The notes under the pieces are model-generated. The model saw only the letters and a program-made list of their open reading frames with translations. It did not search any database and was not told where the DNA came from. A stretch of DNA of 64,000 bases from positions 91,817,313-91,881,312 of the forward strand of contig NC_135722.1 in the NCBI RefSeq assembly GCF_964656455.1. The letters are read 5' to 3'. The translations under genes were made by a program, and so were the position numbers. Below, piece by piece: positions 45,260 through 58,345 of the stretch (within the stretch, counting starts at the first letter, position 1; each line of letters starts with the position of its first letter). The stretch is from Halichoerus grypus (taxonomy: Eukaryota > Chordata > Mammalia > Carnivora > Phocidae).

Positions 45260-47700
45260 AATCTAATAGGGAAGACAAGATCTAACACGCAATTTTAATA
45301 ACATGTTAGCACTAAGTAGGCACTCAGTAAACGTTTCCTTGACGAAACTAAAAGTATGTTTATAGCTAACTTTGTAACCGAGGTCTATCTAAAATCATCA
45401 AATAAGGAGGGTAGATAATTGTTTACGAAGCGGTATAGGTAAAGGCTCAGGTTTGGAAGATGAAAGGCATGTATTCCTGCTTATTCCAGCAGTGCCATAA
45501 CTAGCTGAGTGAGCCTCTGCGTCATAGGTTTTTCCTGTTTAAAACTGAATATACTGTTTAGAATAATGGGGGCTAATGAGGGTTCTAAGTTGTAAGGTAC
45601 TCTTACTGATCTAAAATATAATTACAGTTACATATTCAAAATGTAGACTTCTAGAGTTGTATATGGAAATTAAGGAAACCATGTACATAGTTAAAACAAG
45701 TGAATTACTGGAGAAAAATGTAACGCTAATGGGTATAAGTAACTTATAATCAGAGTTCAAAAAGAGAGGTTTAGAATTGATGACCCAGGTATGTCATTTC
45801 TGCAAATTAAAAAATAGTGACAGGGTCTGACAAAATGGTTTTAACACAGCGGAGTCTTAGGAAAGTTCTTTTATGTCCCTCCGTATTGAAGGCTGCCCTT
45901 GTTGGACTTGGCTGGGAGCCAGTGTGCTTTCACAACCATAACTCAAGGCAGCCATAATAGAATCATTTTTGGAAACTGCCAGGAATATTTTCAGCCTACA
46001 AAATATCCACAATCATACCTTTGCTAGTATAGATTGCTTCTTGGAACCTGAGAAAAGATAATTGAGTGATAGGGAGAGATTGTCTTTTTCTTTTTTTCTT
46101 TTTTTAAATCTGTTTGCCAACTGCATGATTTATTTGCTGTCCAGCTATATTTTGTCCTTGCAGGCTTTGTGATCTGACTTTATTTTCACTATTCCTCTTC
46201 ATATGCTGGTATCATACCTAGTGGGAGGGAAAGTGTGATCATTGCTTTAGTTTTCAAGCTGCTCTGGCCAATGGATTTCAGTGGAATTTGCACTAAAATA
46301 TTTTTTCATCATTAGAAACATTTCCTTACAACTTATAAAACACTGTGTGCAAGTTTTAGATATTTAGAAAATATAGTACAAAGAAGATTTTTAAAAATCC
46401 ATAATGTTGCCACACAGGGTGAGCTGTTTTTAACATGTGTGGTTAATACTTTCATGCATTTTTATGTATGTTAGATAATACAAGGTTTCCTTTTTTTCCA
46501 CTTACCATTATTATAGTCATTTTGTGGTGTTATTATGACTGCTTTATAAGCATAATTTCAAACGGATCTTTAGTATTCTAGTTATGGCATAATAATTTTA
46601 CATGATTACTTCCATGTTGTTTGGTTTTTGGTCATCAGTTGCTGTGAAGTGCATGTTTGTGCACAAAGCTTTTTTTTATACAAGATTATTTAGGGGCTGG
46701 GTCTGTGTGCTCCAAACAATATAACATTGTCAAGCAACGTTCAGTCACTTATTTATTCAGAAGAGTATTTATTTAGTGCCCGCTATGACACAACTTTTAG
46801 GAAACTTATTTAAGAGGAAAAGACAGGCACCTGTCTGGGTGCCTGGGCAGTATTAATACAGGGTAATAACTTTTATCTCAGAGGTAGGTATTGAATGATG
46901 TGGCAGCACATAGTTAGGGAACAGGGGAGGAGATAGAGAAGCCATGTTGAAGAAAATATGGCTGGGCAGACTCTGAAGGAGAGCTAGTGGCGGCCGGTGA
47001 AGAACGGAGGAGGGCATCTTGGGCAGGGGAGACAGCACATTCAAAGGCTCAGCATCATCAGACGCATGGGAGCAATATAATTTTTCTGCTTACCTATATG
47101 AGGAAGGGTCTAAATGGCCTATACAAAAATTCTCTGAAGAAATATGCAGCTCTAAAAAGAAATATCCAATGAGAGACAACATGGTATTGTGGGCTGAGCG
47201 GGGCCTCTGAAGTCAGACCAAGGTTCCATTAAGTCCAGACACAGAAATGGAAGTTAGAAGCTAAAATGGGATAATGAGTCAGAGAAGAGAGAGAAGGGGC
47301 AACAGCACTTTACTGTCATTCCCATTTAGTTCTAAGTGGTTGCTATTCAGTGATTGGCTCTAAGTGGAGGAGGTATAGCATCCCCTGGAGGATTAGAAGC
47401 ACACCTGGACCCATTAGGAGTCATGAAGGAGTCCACAGCCCATAACCCCAGCCCTTGGTGAAGTGAGTTTCTGGTTTAGATGATGAAAACCACCATAGCT
47501 CCACCCACAGCTGACGCACGGCCCTGGCCTTGTTCTATGCTGTCCTAACCCCCAAGAGCAGGTAAGTTCCTGCATCATTATCTTCTGGCCCACTCTGCGG
47601 GCCACACAGGGTCTGGGCAGGGTCAGTGACTTCCATGAAGCAAGCTGGCAAGTTCCTAGGATTTCAGGCCACACCACAGGGTTTCCAGGGATTTCACGTT
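45260..47700. other. intergenic DNA between TBRG1 and PANX3
   Basis: About 3 kb separate the TBRG1 CpG island from the PANX3 stop. One MIR-like piece (about 45440-45560) and a possible L1 fragment; no open frame of interest. Confidence 0.6.
46330..46600 (-). mobile_element. possible old L1 fragment
   Basis: Plus strand resembles L1 3' sequence ('ttaaaaatccataatgttgccaca', 'ttttttccacttaccatt'). Weak similarity judged by eye. Confidence 0.4.
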
Positions 47701-47706
47701 TTTATT
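47701..47706 (-). promoter_or_regulatory. candidate PANX3 poly(A) signal
   Basis: AATAAA on the minus strand about 420 nt after the PANX3 stop. It is the nearest clear canonical hexamer I saw. Confidence 0.4.
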
Positions 47707-48125
47707 CACTTGGCAGATTGCCCCACATGCTCTTTGGGTTAAGCTGAGTGTGCATCCTAGAAGGGCCATGGAGTAAATATACAGAGAAGAACCTGCCTCC
47801 ATAAATAGCCTTTGGAACTTTCTCTCCTTGTAGAATGTCTAGACTTTTAGTTTAGTTTTAGCTTTTTTTTTTTTCTATCCTCATAGAATGCTCTAGACCT
47901 AATTTTTTTAATTCTTTGACTCTTCAGCTCTAACTTACAGATTTGTTTTCATGTGTTGATTTTACCTTCTCACCTTTAGGAAAACATAATACAGGATGGA
48001 TGATTCAGCTGAATCCACACTTTGCATTTCTAAAGTGGGTATTTTTGTACATTAGTGTGTGAGGCTTGTGAAGAAGGAGGGAGAGTTTTACTTTCCATAA
48101 AATTTCTTGCTCCATGGTTTCTTAA

Positions 48126-48765
48126 CTAAGGGTTTTCATCACCTATTCGGTGGGTGAGATGTTTAGGTTTTGAGGGTTCTAAGCCAGCCAATAATGTCAT
48201 GAAATCGACCACTGTGTCAATGTTGTGCTTCTGGGTGGTTGTGTCCTTCAAAACACATAAGACACTCAACCAACTAAAAGAGATGAGCTCAGAGATGTTG
48301 GCTCGGAGGAAAAGAAGGATCACATTGAGGTCATTGATAGGGCATCCCAGCATCTTTCTGCTGAGGAGATCAAAAGCTGGGAGCATCTCATAGATGGATA
48401 GTAGTCGTTTGTCCCACCGACATAGTCGTGTGAGGTTGTATATTATCACTGGAACCAACAGGGTGTATATTGTTATACTGGAGAGACTAGCAATTTGCAA
48501 AACTGACAGAGAGGTCAGCCTGCACGTGATCAGATGGGGCATGTGGGTCTCATCACTTAGCAGCCCTGTCTTGACGGAACAGCTGAATTCCTCTTGGGAG
48601 AAGACATCCAGGTGGAAGTGGCCAAGGTACAGGTAGATGGCTGAGGTGAAGAGGAGCAAGAGGGAGTTCCTCAGCAGGTAGGTAGCCACTAGGGAATGTG
48701 AGCGCTGCTTACATGCCAGGTACCGCTCTAGCAAGGGGAATTCGAAGTATCGTTCTTTCCGTGCC
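48126..48765 (-). CDS. PANX3: PANX3 exon 4 (membrane segments 3-4, C-terminus, stop)
   Basis: Acceptor gcccag. Reads [20 protein letters not shown], then both last membrane segments and a cytoplasmic tail containing [20 protein letters not shown]. Stop TAG at 48128-48126; the extreme C-terminus (HRIGDENP) differs from human. Confidence 0.97.
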
Positions 48766-51700
48766 CTGGGCAGGGGAAGAAAGGAAGCAGGGTTAGGAGA
48801 GACCATTTAGAACCATATCCTGAGAGAGCCATGTGGGGACATAATGGAATCTGTGCATCCGATGTGGCATTCTTGGCTCACATGAAAATCTGCCTTCCCT
48901 GAGCATAACCACTCCTCTCCCCAAAGAGGTGTGTGAGTAGATCTTCATTCTCCAACTAATGAGTGCAATGTGGTCAACCCAGTGAATGATCAGTGAATAA
49001 CCATTGGTCACACTCAATTTCTGCCCAGCAAAGCAGACTAAACCTTCAAGCTAAAATGGGATCCTTAGGAAGCAATAGGCTTATTGAATTAGCACTGGAC
49101 TGGGAGTCTAGATAACCACATTCTGGTTCTTGGTCTGTATACTCTGTGGATGATTTTTAGGCCAATTCACCTATTTTATAAAAATAAACATGCTAACAGG
49201 TATTTGTTGAGACCTGTGGTGTTCAGGCACAGGTAAGCCAGTCTCAGCTCTGAAGGCGCTTACAGTCTGGCTTGTGGGGAAGAGGCAGATAAGATAAGCA
49301 AATAGGAAATAAAAATCATGCTTGATTTGTGGCTAAAATGATGGATATAAACCATGGTGTTGTGAAAGTTAGGAGAGAGGTAATGGCGCGGACCACAGTG
49401 TTCGGAAACCTTTACAGAGAGTGCTGTCCTAGAGATGGCCTTCAAGAGGTAGATGGAGTCCAGGAAGACAGATGGCAGAGGAGCTTTTTCCAGAGGAAAA
49501 AGCATGTGTACAAACATGAGACAGAATACTGTTCAAGTCTCAGCTCAACGCTCCTCTTGGTGGGGCGCCCCCTGGCCGCCTGATTTAAAACTGCACCACT
49601 CCACCACCCTCCAGCTTTCCTGACCGCCTCACCCAGCTTTACATTTTTTCCCCTTCAAACCACTTATCTTCTGCCATGTAATTTGCTTTCGTGTTGTGTT
49701 TATTTGTTGTCTGTTTCCCCTCAGTAGAATGTGAGCCCCATATGGGTAGGGGTAGCTTTGTCTCCTCCCCACCCCTGCCCCCAACACACGCAGCACACAC
49801 TGATGGGTCCGAAGCACCCAGAACAGCACCTGGGATGCAGTAAAGGATGCACGAATGCTTCAGTGAATGAATGGTTATTCAGGAGAAGAGGAGGAGACTG
49901 CCTGGGTGGAGTGGGAGGTTTCTGTCACTTGGTGGTCAGACGTGTGAAAAAGTAGTTGGTGACAGTGTGTAGAAGGCCTTGGAAAAATAGTTGGGAGAAT
50001 TTGGGTCTTTTTCTGGAGGCACGGCGGGGGAGGGTCTGAGCGGGGGGGATGGTATATGGAAGGGGTACATTAGAGACATTAGTCCCTTTGTGACTCGGGG
50101 TGTTCATCTGTCAACTAAGGAAGAGTCCTTTCTCTCCTCCCTGTAGAGAAATGATAGAAAGTGAGTGAGATGGTGTGTTAAACACTCTGGATTCTTGAGA
50201 AGGATGGTACAGAGGAGAGTTTAAAGATGACCCTGCAAGGATATTGTGTTAACGTGCAGTTGAGTCCTTCAGAAAGGGGTGGGAGAGGCCACTCACTTCT
50301 CCAGCTCATCCCAGAAAACATGCGGGTCTGAGCTCTTCTGCCGGATCTTCAACATGTGCTGCACCAGGCGGATGGAGCGATTATAGGATTTGTCCAGTTC
50401 GCTGATGATGAAGAGCAGATCTGAGCTGAGGGCCGGCGCCGCCGCGTATTGCCACAGCAGAACGGGCAGGTACATGACCACAGCCAGGGCCAGCAGGGAG
50501 TAGGGGAGGGCCTGTGGGGCGAGAGTGAGCTGAGGAGGGAGGCCCAGGGTGCAGGGGCCTGTAGAGAGAGCTCTGAGTGAGGGGCTCTCATTCCCTGCTT
50601 CCTGCCTCAGAAAGGGGAGGCAGGTGGGGAATGAGCCACCACAGGCCCAGGATTTAAGGCTCTCCGCTGACTTGGCTGAATATAGTGAAGCCCAGAGGAG
50701 AAGGGATGGTGGGTCTCTCTGCTCCCCAGCTCCACTCCTCAGATCTGGAGTCTGTGTAGGTGTGGAGGACCCCAGGGAGGGCAAAGGGAGGGGGAAGGAC
50801 AGAAGGAGGGAAGGAAGGAGAGAGAAGGGGAGAAGGGGACAGAGAGAGAACATGAGAACACACCACCTGTTCCCTATGAATGTTAGCCTGGGTCGCTAAC
50901 CAGAGATCACGGCCAACTGTGGTCACGGCATCGCATCCTGGGGGAGAGCGACCTTCATTCTCAATCTTCATTCTCCATCAACCTCTCTTTCTTTGACTGC
51001 TCCAAGTTCTTATTGCTAGGCATCCAGAGTCTGTTAGCTTTCAAAGCCCAGCCAGGGGCCCCAACGTCGCTGAGGGGAGGAGGTCAAATCCCACATCCTC
51101 CATGCCTTCCCTGACTCCTCTCCTGTGCGGTGGTCCTTTCATCTCTGCAGTCGTGGTCATGCCAAACGACACCCTCAGGGACTGCCTTGGAATTCGTTGG
51201 GGGCCACTTCTGTTATGCATGTACACAAGCTGACATTGAGGTACGTGGGAGTCTTGTGTTCTCAACTAGACAATATGCTACTTGAGACAAGCCACTATTT
51301 TGGCCACAGTAAAAACTACTTGTTGTAGGCTTTTTGAAGCTACATTTGTGCTAGGTGCTTCACCTGCATGTTTCTTTTGATCATCAGGGGGATGCTGCCG
51401 GGCAGGCACTATTAATATCTCTATCTTACAGACAAGGAGACTGAAGCACGAGAAGGTTAAGTGACGTGGCCAGGGTTACACATCTCGTGGGTGGGGGAGC
51501 AGGATTGGGAACTAGGCAGTCTGATTTTGGGGCTTATTCCCTTAAAGACTACTTGACTATAGCTTTTCTTGAAGTAGGGATGCTTTTTATATTAGAGGAG
51601 AGTTTGAAGAAAAAGAGGGAGGATGCATATTTGGTGGCAGCTAGGTAGAGAAGAAAAAGGTGTGTGTGTGTGTTTCTGAACTAAACACCAGAGACAGGTT

Positions 51701-54476
51701 AGGAAAACTACACCAGTCCACTGGAGAAAATCAGAACCTTTTCATTCCTGTTCAAGAAATGGCATTTCTTGAAAATAAACTTCACTCCCGGAGATTCTGT
51801 TTCAGTGGGTTTTAAGTGGAGCCAGGGAATCTGGGTATAAAGAGCACTCAGGCGATCCTGACAGACCGTTTAACTCTTTTCTGACATTTGAATCCCGTCT
51901 GCAATATCTTGACCTTGTTGCCATCTGGATCCCGCTTGAACACTTCCAGTGACAGAGACCCCCATGAACTCTTTCCATTAAGTCTCTGGTTTTGTCTGGG
52001 TCCCAGACCTGTGTGGCCTTTGGAGGCCTTGTAAACTGTCATAACTGGAAAACGTCATGAGTGACTTCCGATTCAACATCGTGAATTGGACACCCATGAC
52101 TTCTGCTCCCTCATGAAGCCCCACAAGAATGACAATAAGGGGATAAAAAAGACCTAATTCTATCAGGACAAGCAAAATAGGAGACAAGAGCCATAAAACA
52201 TTGCAAACTGGAAAGCAGTAGCATGCTAGGAAACGGTGGCCCGTGGGCAGGATGGGGAGTTGAGGCAGGCCAAGCAAGCTGTTTTCGCACCACAGAGCTG
52301 GAAAGACCCAGGAGTTGCAGCTATGAGGTACCTCTGAAAATGGACGTACAGGTGGGGCTGCCAACAGGAGTACTGAAAAAACAGACCCACTGATCCTCCC
52401 TGTAACGTGATGCACTGAACAAGCGACTGCCCTTTCCATCCCCTGGCAGAGGCTTGTGGTTCACTCTTTGGAAACATTAAACCAAAGAGCTTTTGCACTT
52501 GACTCCATTGAGGGCAGGGGAACAGCACTGAGAACTGTGTTAGTTGAGTGAATACTAGGTGCTGAGACCCACAGCTGAGTTCCTAGAGGGTTGGCAGCTG
52601 AGCTTAGTACCCACTGCCCCCTGCCCCCTCTGCGCAGATTAAGGATCCAGTGATTCTTCTTGGGGACCGGCCCAAGATAAAGGATTACACACACCGATAT
52701 TTGAGGTTTCCCCAGTGAAATGGCCCAAAGGCTTCACTGTAATCAGAAGGCTGGTCAGCCAGCCTCACCCAGGGGCACGAAGCTTCCAATCAGATAAAAG
52801 TGGGCGACCAAAGATCACCGGACGCTTGAAGAAACACAGGAGTCAATGATGAAAATAAAAAAGTAGGGGGTGGGGTGGTGAAGAGACCAGAGAGAAGACA
52901 ATGATGTGGCTCTGGCCTGCCCCGCCCTGCCCCGCAGTGGCCGGATGGAGCCCAGCCCACCTTACCTTGTGAGGCCACAGGGACTTCATCTTGTGCTGGC
53001 CCAGCTCATCCAGTTCGTGGTGAACAAGCGAGTCCCAGCAGGAACTGTCCACGTAGGCGGCCTGCCGGATGCTGAAGTTACTGGGAGAGAAGCAGCGGAT
53101 GGGAGGCCCTGGAACAGGAACACGGCTTGGGAGCAGCCCGGAGCTGGAGCGGAGGAATGGGGACCCAGGGATCACCCAGCCGAGAGCCTTCCAGGGGTTG
53201 CCTCCACAGCTCTGCCAATTTCTGTCTCTGGCAGGCACTTTCTCCGTCCCAGGCCCCAGTTTCTGGGGGCCGCACGGCCAAGTCACCACAGGTCTGTTTG
53301 GCTCAGGCCTGCCCATGTGACTGGCCTTTGACGTGGGTTCTTTCCTCTCGGAGCTCCCCCTGGACTCCCAGACACGTGGGCAGTGGGGGCGCCCCACACT
53401 CCTGGGTTTGGGGGTGAGACCTTCCTGAGAGGACTGACATCTTCTAGGTTCTAAACTTTAGAGGGTTAATTGCCTGGGCTTCTGCGCCCACATCCAGAGA
53501 AAGGGTGAGCAGGTTGTGCTGAAAGGAAAGTGGGCTCGGTGGGGGGAGAGTTTTGTTTTCCTGTCATTCTCTAGAGAGAGAAAGAAATGGGAACCAATGG
53601 TTCTTTCCATCTTGTGGGTGAATGAAGAGGCAGTGCACGGTTGAGATAACCCCTTGGGAAACATAGGAAGCTAATCACACAGCCAGAAAAGAAAGCCAGA
53701 AATCCCAGTTCTCAGGAAGTCTACCTTTTCTTTAACAGGAAATTTGCTGAGTTAATCTAGTGCCTAGAACAGCAGATATATGTGTTTGTTCATGTTTGCG
53801 TGTGTGGCCACGGTCTGTGGAGAAGAAGGAATGGATTTATTTAGCCCGTATGATATGTCAGGCTCTTAACATATGTCCTCAAATCGGAAGCCTGGGAGGG
53901 GGAGAGTAGGAGAAGGCTGAGACGGTAAGAGACTCGTCTAAAGCATGGTTGACTAGGACCGTTAGCGGTCTGGTGTCCTGAAAACATGGAACTCCGATCT
54001 CTCTCATCCATATGAAAATCAAAATAAAAGTTTATTTTATTGCAATGCATAAAATATATGAAATACTGAGATTTAAACTAAATAATTTTATTATAAAAGT
54101 TGGGAAATGACTTTCAAAACTTTCGGTACCTCTGCTCTGTTGGTGCTCTTAACCCCTGCATCGCCTGCCTTTTGGGTAGTGCCCAGGCCAGAGTCACAAA
54201 AGCTGGACAGTGTGGGAGCTGTCTGACTTCAGAGCCCAGGCACAGAGGGAACCAAAGCGGGGTCTCTCGTACACCGGGTCTTGGAGGCCACTTACCAGAG
54301 GAGAACTCCTGGGCAAATGCCAGGGACATCAGCAACAAGGGGAAGCCCACAGCTATGAACTTGACCATGCGGTCCAGGGGAAGTTCCAGGCGCAGTCCTT
54401 TGAGGCGGGGGCCTCTGCGGTCGGGCAGCAGGGCATCTGACAGCATGTATTCTGCAGCTGCGTGTGCGAGCGACAT
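48126..54476 (-). CDS. PANX3: PANX3, pannexin-3 channel protein, complete CDS
   Basis: Four-pass membrane channel of the pannexin family, expressed mainly in bone, cartilage and skin in mammals, passing ATP and calcium. Four coding exons on the minus strand: 54476-54296, 53108-52966, 50511-50297, 48765-48126. Total 1179 nt, i.e. 392 codons plus stop, the human length, with all junctions in phase. Membrane segments at about 38-58, 109-129, 214-231 and 267-292. The four conserved extracellular cysteines are C66, C84 (loop 1) and C242, C261 (loop 2). The sequon NFS at N71 matches the known glycosylation site. The start ATG has A at -3. Lies downstream of the OR-type region and upstream (same strand) of TBRG1. 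Looks intact. Confidence 0.97.
50297..50511 (-). CDS. PANX3: PANX3 exon 3 (second membrane segment and cytoplasmic loop)
   Basis: Acceptor cccacag, donor gtgagt. Reads [20 protein letters not shown] then [20 protein letters not shown] and a basic loop ending FWDELE. Ends with two bases of a split Lys codon. Confidence 0.97.
50774..50850. repeat. polypurine GGAA-rich tract in PANX3 intron 3
   Basis: About 75 bp of nearly uninterrupted G and A (three C) with repeated GGAAGGA and GGAG units. Confidence 0.9.
51335..51530 (-). repeat. MIR SINE in PANX3 intron 2
   Basis: Antisense MIR: 'gtgctaggtgcttcacctgc', 'cttacagacaaggagactga', 'agggttacacatctcgtggg'. Confidence 0.75.
51530..52960. other. 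PANX3 intron 2, right part
   Basis: Longest open frame is 153 codons on the minus strand (51978-52439); hydrophobic, no family recognised, no flanking splice logic. Treated as chance or part of an unassigned old repeat. Confidence 0.5.
52966..53108 (-). CDS. PANX3: PANX3 exon 2 (first extracellular loop)
   Basis: Acceptor ttccag, donor gtaagg. Reads [20 protein letters not shown] then [20 protein letters not shown] and KSLWPHK. Carries both loop-1 cysteines and the NFS glycosylation sequon. Confidence 0.97.
54296..54476 (-). CDS. PANX3: PANX3 exon 1 (start codon, first membrane segment)
   Basis: Reads [20 protein letters not shown] then [20 protein letters not shown] and [14 protein letters not shown]; donor gtaagt. 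One base of a split Gly codon at the end. Confidence 0.97.
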
Positions 54477-54660
54477 GGTGCCAGGGACCTTCGGGGTGCG
54501 GCGGCGGCAGGAAGGGTCCCAGGACAGTGGTGTGGGGAGATGGCCCCTTCAGGCAGCTGGCTTTGAGCGGACAGTGCCTGCAGCCCCAGCCTCGCGGGGA
54601 TCTGTGCTAGGAGCAGGCACTCGTTCTCTAAATAACCGGCCAGGCCCTGAGCCAGGCATC
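54477..54660 (-). promoter_or_regulatory. PANX3: PANX3 5' flank with a TATA-like element
   Basis: No strong CpG island. A TTATTTAGAG sequence on the minus strand (about 54627-54636) lies about 155 nt upstream of the ATG and could serve as a TATA-like element, in keeping with a tissue-restricted gene. Inferred only. Confidence 0.25.
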
Positions 54661-55159
54661 TGGTAATTAGAGGGAGGCAGAGCTTAGTGGGTCCTCACTG
54701 GAGGAGGGTCGGGCGTCAGCCGGGGCTGGTGCCAGGCTGCTCTCTCTGGATTGTCCCCGAGCAGATGGAGCCCCGTGGCTTTATGCTGGCCTCTCATTAA
54801 TAAAGTATTTTTGGTGGGGTGGTGGAGAGAAGGAGGGTTGTGGAGCCAGGGCCCCCCATGTAATTGGTGTGGAATTTGGGTGGAGATTGCTTAAATCTGT
54901 TGAAGGCCCTCATTTTGTGGTTAGGGTGGGAGTGGGGCCCCCAAGACCTAGCTAGGATTGTTGCTCCTACATTGTATTCTTTGTCTCCGTGATGATTTTC
55001 GCCTTGGGCCCAGGCTCTTTCCCAGAAACTACTCTATATTTGCTGTTAAATTTCCTTCCCTGCCTCTGGTCTTCTCCCACAGTGTTTCAGCCACATACAT
55101 ACAATTTCCATCTATTTACAATTTTTTTTTAGCCTCCGTCAGTTCTCTAGAAAGCTGGG

Positions 55160-55415
55160 GGATGGGTGGCAGTATTTAATAGTGGAAAGAACATGGCCTT
55201 TAAAATTTGGAGGAAAAAGTCTCCCACTGTAGACCTAGCAGTACTCATTTTTTTTTTTTTTTATTACGTGACTTTAGGCAAGTCACTTTTGGTTCAGTAT
55301 TCTCATCTATCAAATGGTATTATGTTGTAATCTTACAAGATTGTGAGGATTGATTAAGAGTATTGTATGTGAAGGTGCCTTGTAAACTAAAGCGTAGGGC
55401 AAATGTCAACTCTAT
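55160..55415 (+). repeat. MIR SINE
   Basis: Sense MIR: 'gtgactttaggcaagtcact', 'caaatggtattatg', 'gattgtgaggattgattaag'. A poly(T) run is inserted at about 55250-55263. Confidence 0.7.
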
Positions 55416-56269
55416 TTCAACTTGGTGGAGTTGGGTGGGTGGAAAAGCAAACACTGGGCATAGGGCACTCTTGTCTCTAGCACCACCTCTAGACTTGGCA
55501 AGAGAGGACCTGACCTTGGCCTTCACACTGGACCCCTTTGGCTGTATGCTTACAAGGCAAAGAGTCCCTGGGGCTAGGGGGAAGTGTCCACTGGGAGGTA
55601 GGCCACTCTCCTAGCACCTGGGACACTAATTCCCTGTCGAGGTGGCGCCGGCCTGCTTCCAGGGCCGGTACAGGCCTTCTCCTCAGGTGCGTCCTCCCAA
55701 GGGCAGATCATGCTGCTGGTGTGCACTCCTGGGCTTTAGAAATTGCTTGTTGTAGGGATCTGGATAGAATTTAAAAGTCGTGGAGTGCCCACACATGTAA
55801 CTGTGAGGCTTCTGGCAATGTGGGACTTAGGTGGTTTGGGAAGAAGGGATCTGGGAAGTCTGAGGATTCTAAATTCAAACCTGGCGTTCCTGATCATTAG
55901 TGATTATTATCATTATGTGTGTGTATATATGTGTGACAAGGTAGACAGATAGAACATATTTTATTTAACAGTTAGCTTGATTTATAACTTTAAAATGTTT
56001 AGGTATATGGTCTGTGGGCCTCTATTTGAACTGTTTTTTCCTGGGCTCACAAATGTCCAGGCTGGGCCTGCCTCTCTCTCCATCCCCAGGCTAGAGGCCA
56101 ACTCTGATTCTGAGCTGCCCTGTGTGCAAAGTGGAATAATCCAGGCATGGGAACAGGATCTATTCTATTCCCCATTAGTCTCTCCACACTCTCATTTCTG
56201 TATCTTTTCACACTGTGTGTATTTTTGCCAAATGTTCATTATTGGTTTGTATGTATGTATTTTCTTTTG

Positions 56270-56890
56270 CCTAAATCATTTCACACTTTGTTGGAGTATA
56301 ATTTACATTGATATGCACATATCATAAGCGTAAAGTTCAATAAACTTTCTTTTGATCAAGAACTAGAACCTTGCTAACACCCCAGAAGCCATCTTTGTCC
56401 TCCTTCTTAAGTATAATTTCCCAAAAGATAATCATTATGCTAACTTCTAATAACATACATTAGTGTTGTCTTCTTTATACTTTCTAGAAACGGCATCATA
56501 TGGATATACTCTTTTGTGTCTGGCTTCTTTTGCTCTACATTTATTCTTGTTTTTTTCGGTGGTTTCAGTTTGTTAAAATTTGGTTAAAGATTTTGCATTA
56601 ATATTTACAAAAAAGAACAAGCTTGATCCTGTTTTCCTTTCTTGGAAGGACTCTGGCACATAATGCTGGCCTTATGAAAAGAATTAGAAAAGACTTCTTT
56701 TTAATTTGTTCTCTGGAAAAGTTTGTGCAAAATCAGTGTCAATTCTCTTCACTAAATATTTGCAAGAATTCCTAAGTGAAGCCATCTAGGCATGGGGTTT
56801 TCTTTGTGGGGAAGTCTTAGTTAATGGATTCAGTTTCCTTAATAAATATTTGACTATTCGGATTTTCTGGTCTCTCTTCTATTAGCTTAA
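56270..56890 (-). mobile_element. old L1 fragments in the region upstream of PANX3
   Basis: Two adjoining antisense L1 pieces: a 3' UTR type ('ggagtataatttacattgat', 'tggcttcttttgctc') and an ORF2 type ('ggcatggggttttctttgtggg'). Confidence 0.65.
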
Positions 56891-56894
56891 ATGC

Positions 56895-57605
56895 ACTAGT
56901 TTTCTATTGCTGCATAAAAACTGTACTAAAACTGAGGGCTTAAAACAGGCATATATTTACTTAACCTCCTCAGTTGCCTGTTGATGAACACTCATTTTGC
57001 TTATATTCCTCATGCCACCGAAAATGTGTATTTCCCCTTGTGGTCCTTCAAGAGAATTCAATTGGGATATATACTGAGGATCTAGAAGTTTTAGGTCATA
57101 GGGCAGCATATAGTCACTTTATCTTAAGTAGTATATTGTTCTCTAGAATGGCCATGGTGCATAAAGTTCATGTCAAAGAGTCTGTAGATCAGAAATTTAA
57201 GAGCAGCTTGGCTGGGTTGTTCTGACTCAAGATCTCTCACAAAGTTATAGTCAAGATGTTGACTGGGGTTGCAGACAACCAAAGGCTTTGGTGGGACTGG
57301 AGGATCCAAATCCAGGTGCACCCAGTGATCATTGGCTGGAGTCTCATTGGGTGTTGGCAGGAGGCCTCCATTTCTTATCATGGGGGCCTCTCCATGGGGG
57401 CAACATGGCAGCTGGTTTTCCCAGAGCGGATGCTCCAACAGATAGATCAAACAGGAAGCTGTAATGCCTTTCAGGACCTCACCTCTCATGTTGCAATGAC
57501 TGTTTCTATTTTTTTCCTATTCAATAGAAGGGAGCCATGAAATCCAGCCCATATTCAAGGGGAGGGGAATTAGGCACCACATTTTGAAGGGAGTGTCAAA
57601 AAATA
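56895..57605. repeat. recurrent ancient interspersed repeat, copy 7, with an internal insertion
   Basis: Starts 'actagttttctattgctgca' and ends near 'aaggggaggggaattaggca'. The middle is interrupted by about 210 bp (56961-57168) that is duplicated at 59.4 kb. Confidence 0.65.
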
Positions 57606-57837
57606 TGTGGAATGTTTTAAAAACACTACAGGTGACTAGATAAATTTTTGAGGAAATTGTCCATTTTTCATCCAAATTGTCAAATTTATTTTGCATACCA
57701 GTATTTATTATATCCTCTCATTATATTATAGCAATATTTTATCATGAAAACATTAAATATAAAGCAAAGTTGAAAGCTTATACAGTGAACATCTGTAATA
57801 TTTCTACCATTAGCATATTTTACTCTGCTTGATTTTT

Positions 57838-58030
57838 TTTTTTAAAGATTTTATTTATTTATTTGACAGAGAGAGACACAGCGAGAGGGAACACAAGCAG
57901 GGGGAGTGGGAGAGGAAGAAGCAGGCTTCCCACTGAGGAGGGAGCCCGATGCGGGGCTTGATCCCAGGACCCTGGGATCATGACCTGAGCCGAAGGCAGA
58001 CACTTAACAGCTGAGCCACCCAGGCGCCCC
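57838..58030 (-). mobile_element. CAN-SINE
   Basis: Full-length minus-orientation copy ending in ccacccaggcgcccc. Imperfect duplication CTGCTTGATTTTTT / CTGTGGTTGATTTTTT on the two sides. Confidence 0.93.
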
Positions 58031-58109
58031 ACTGTGGTTGATTTTTTACACATCTATCTACCCATCCCTCTATCTACCCATCCATCCATGTTATTTTTCT
58101 GGGTACATG

Positions 58110-58345
58110 TCAAAGTAAATGGCAAATATTCACATACTTTTCTCTAAATACTTCACCATGCATATCACTAATTATACTTAAAATGTGTTTACAGTTTGTT
58201 TCTTTTAAGGTAAAATTTACGTACAATGATGCACAAGCTTAAGTGTGCATACACAGAATTTGACAAATGCATACACAGGTGTAATCCACACCTACTCAAG
58301 ATTAGAACGTTCTCATCACTCCAGAAAATTCCATTTTATTCTTTT
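58110..58345 (-). mobile_element. old L1 3'-end fragment
   Basis: Plus strand carries 'aaaatttacgtacaatga' and 'cacctactcaagattagaac' type sequence of an old L1 end. Confidence 0.5.

Noticed and set aside
51978..52439. 153-codon hydrophobic minus frame in PANX3 intron 2
   Set aside because: No recognisable family, no splice partners, on the same strand as PANX3 but not part of its protein. Probably chance or an unassigned old repeat.
53127..53417. Plus-strand frames (53069-53417) opposite PANX3 exon 2
   Set aside because: Mirror of the PANX3 exon and its GC-rich flank; no separate support.
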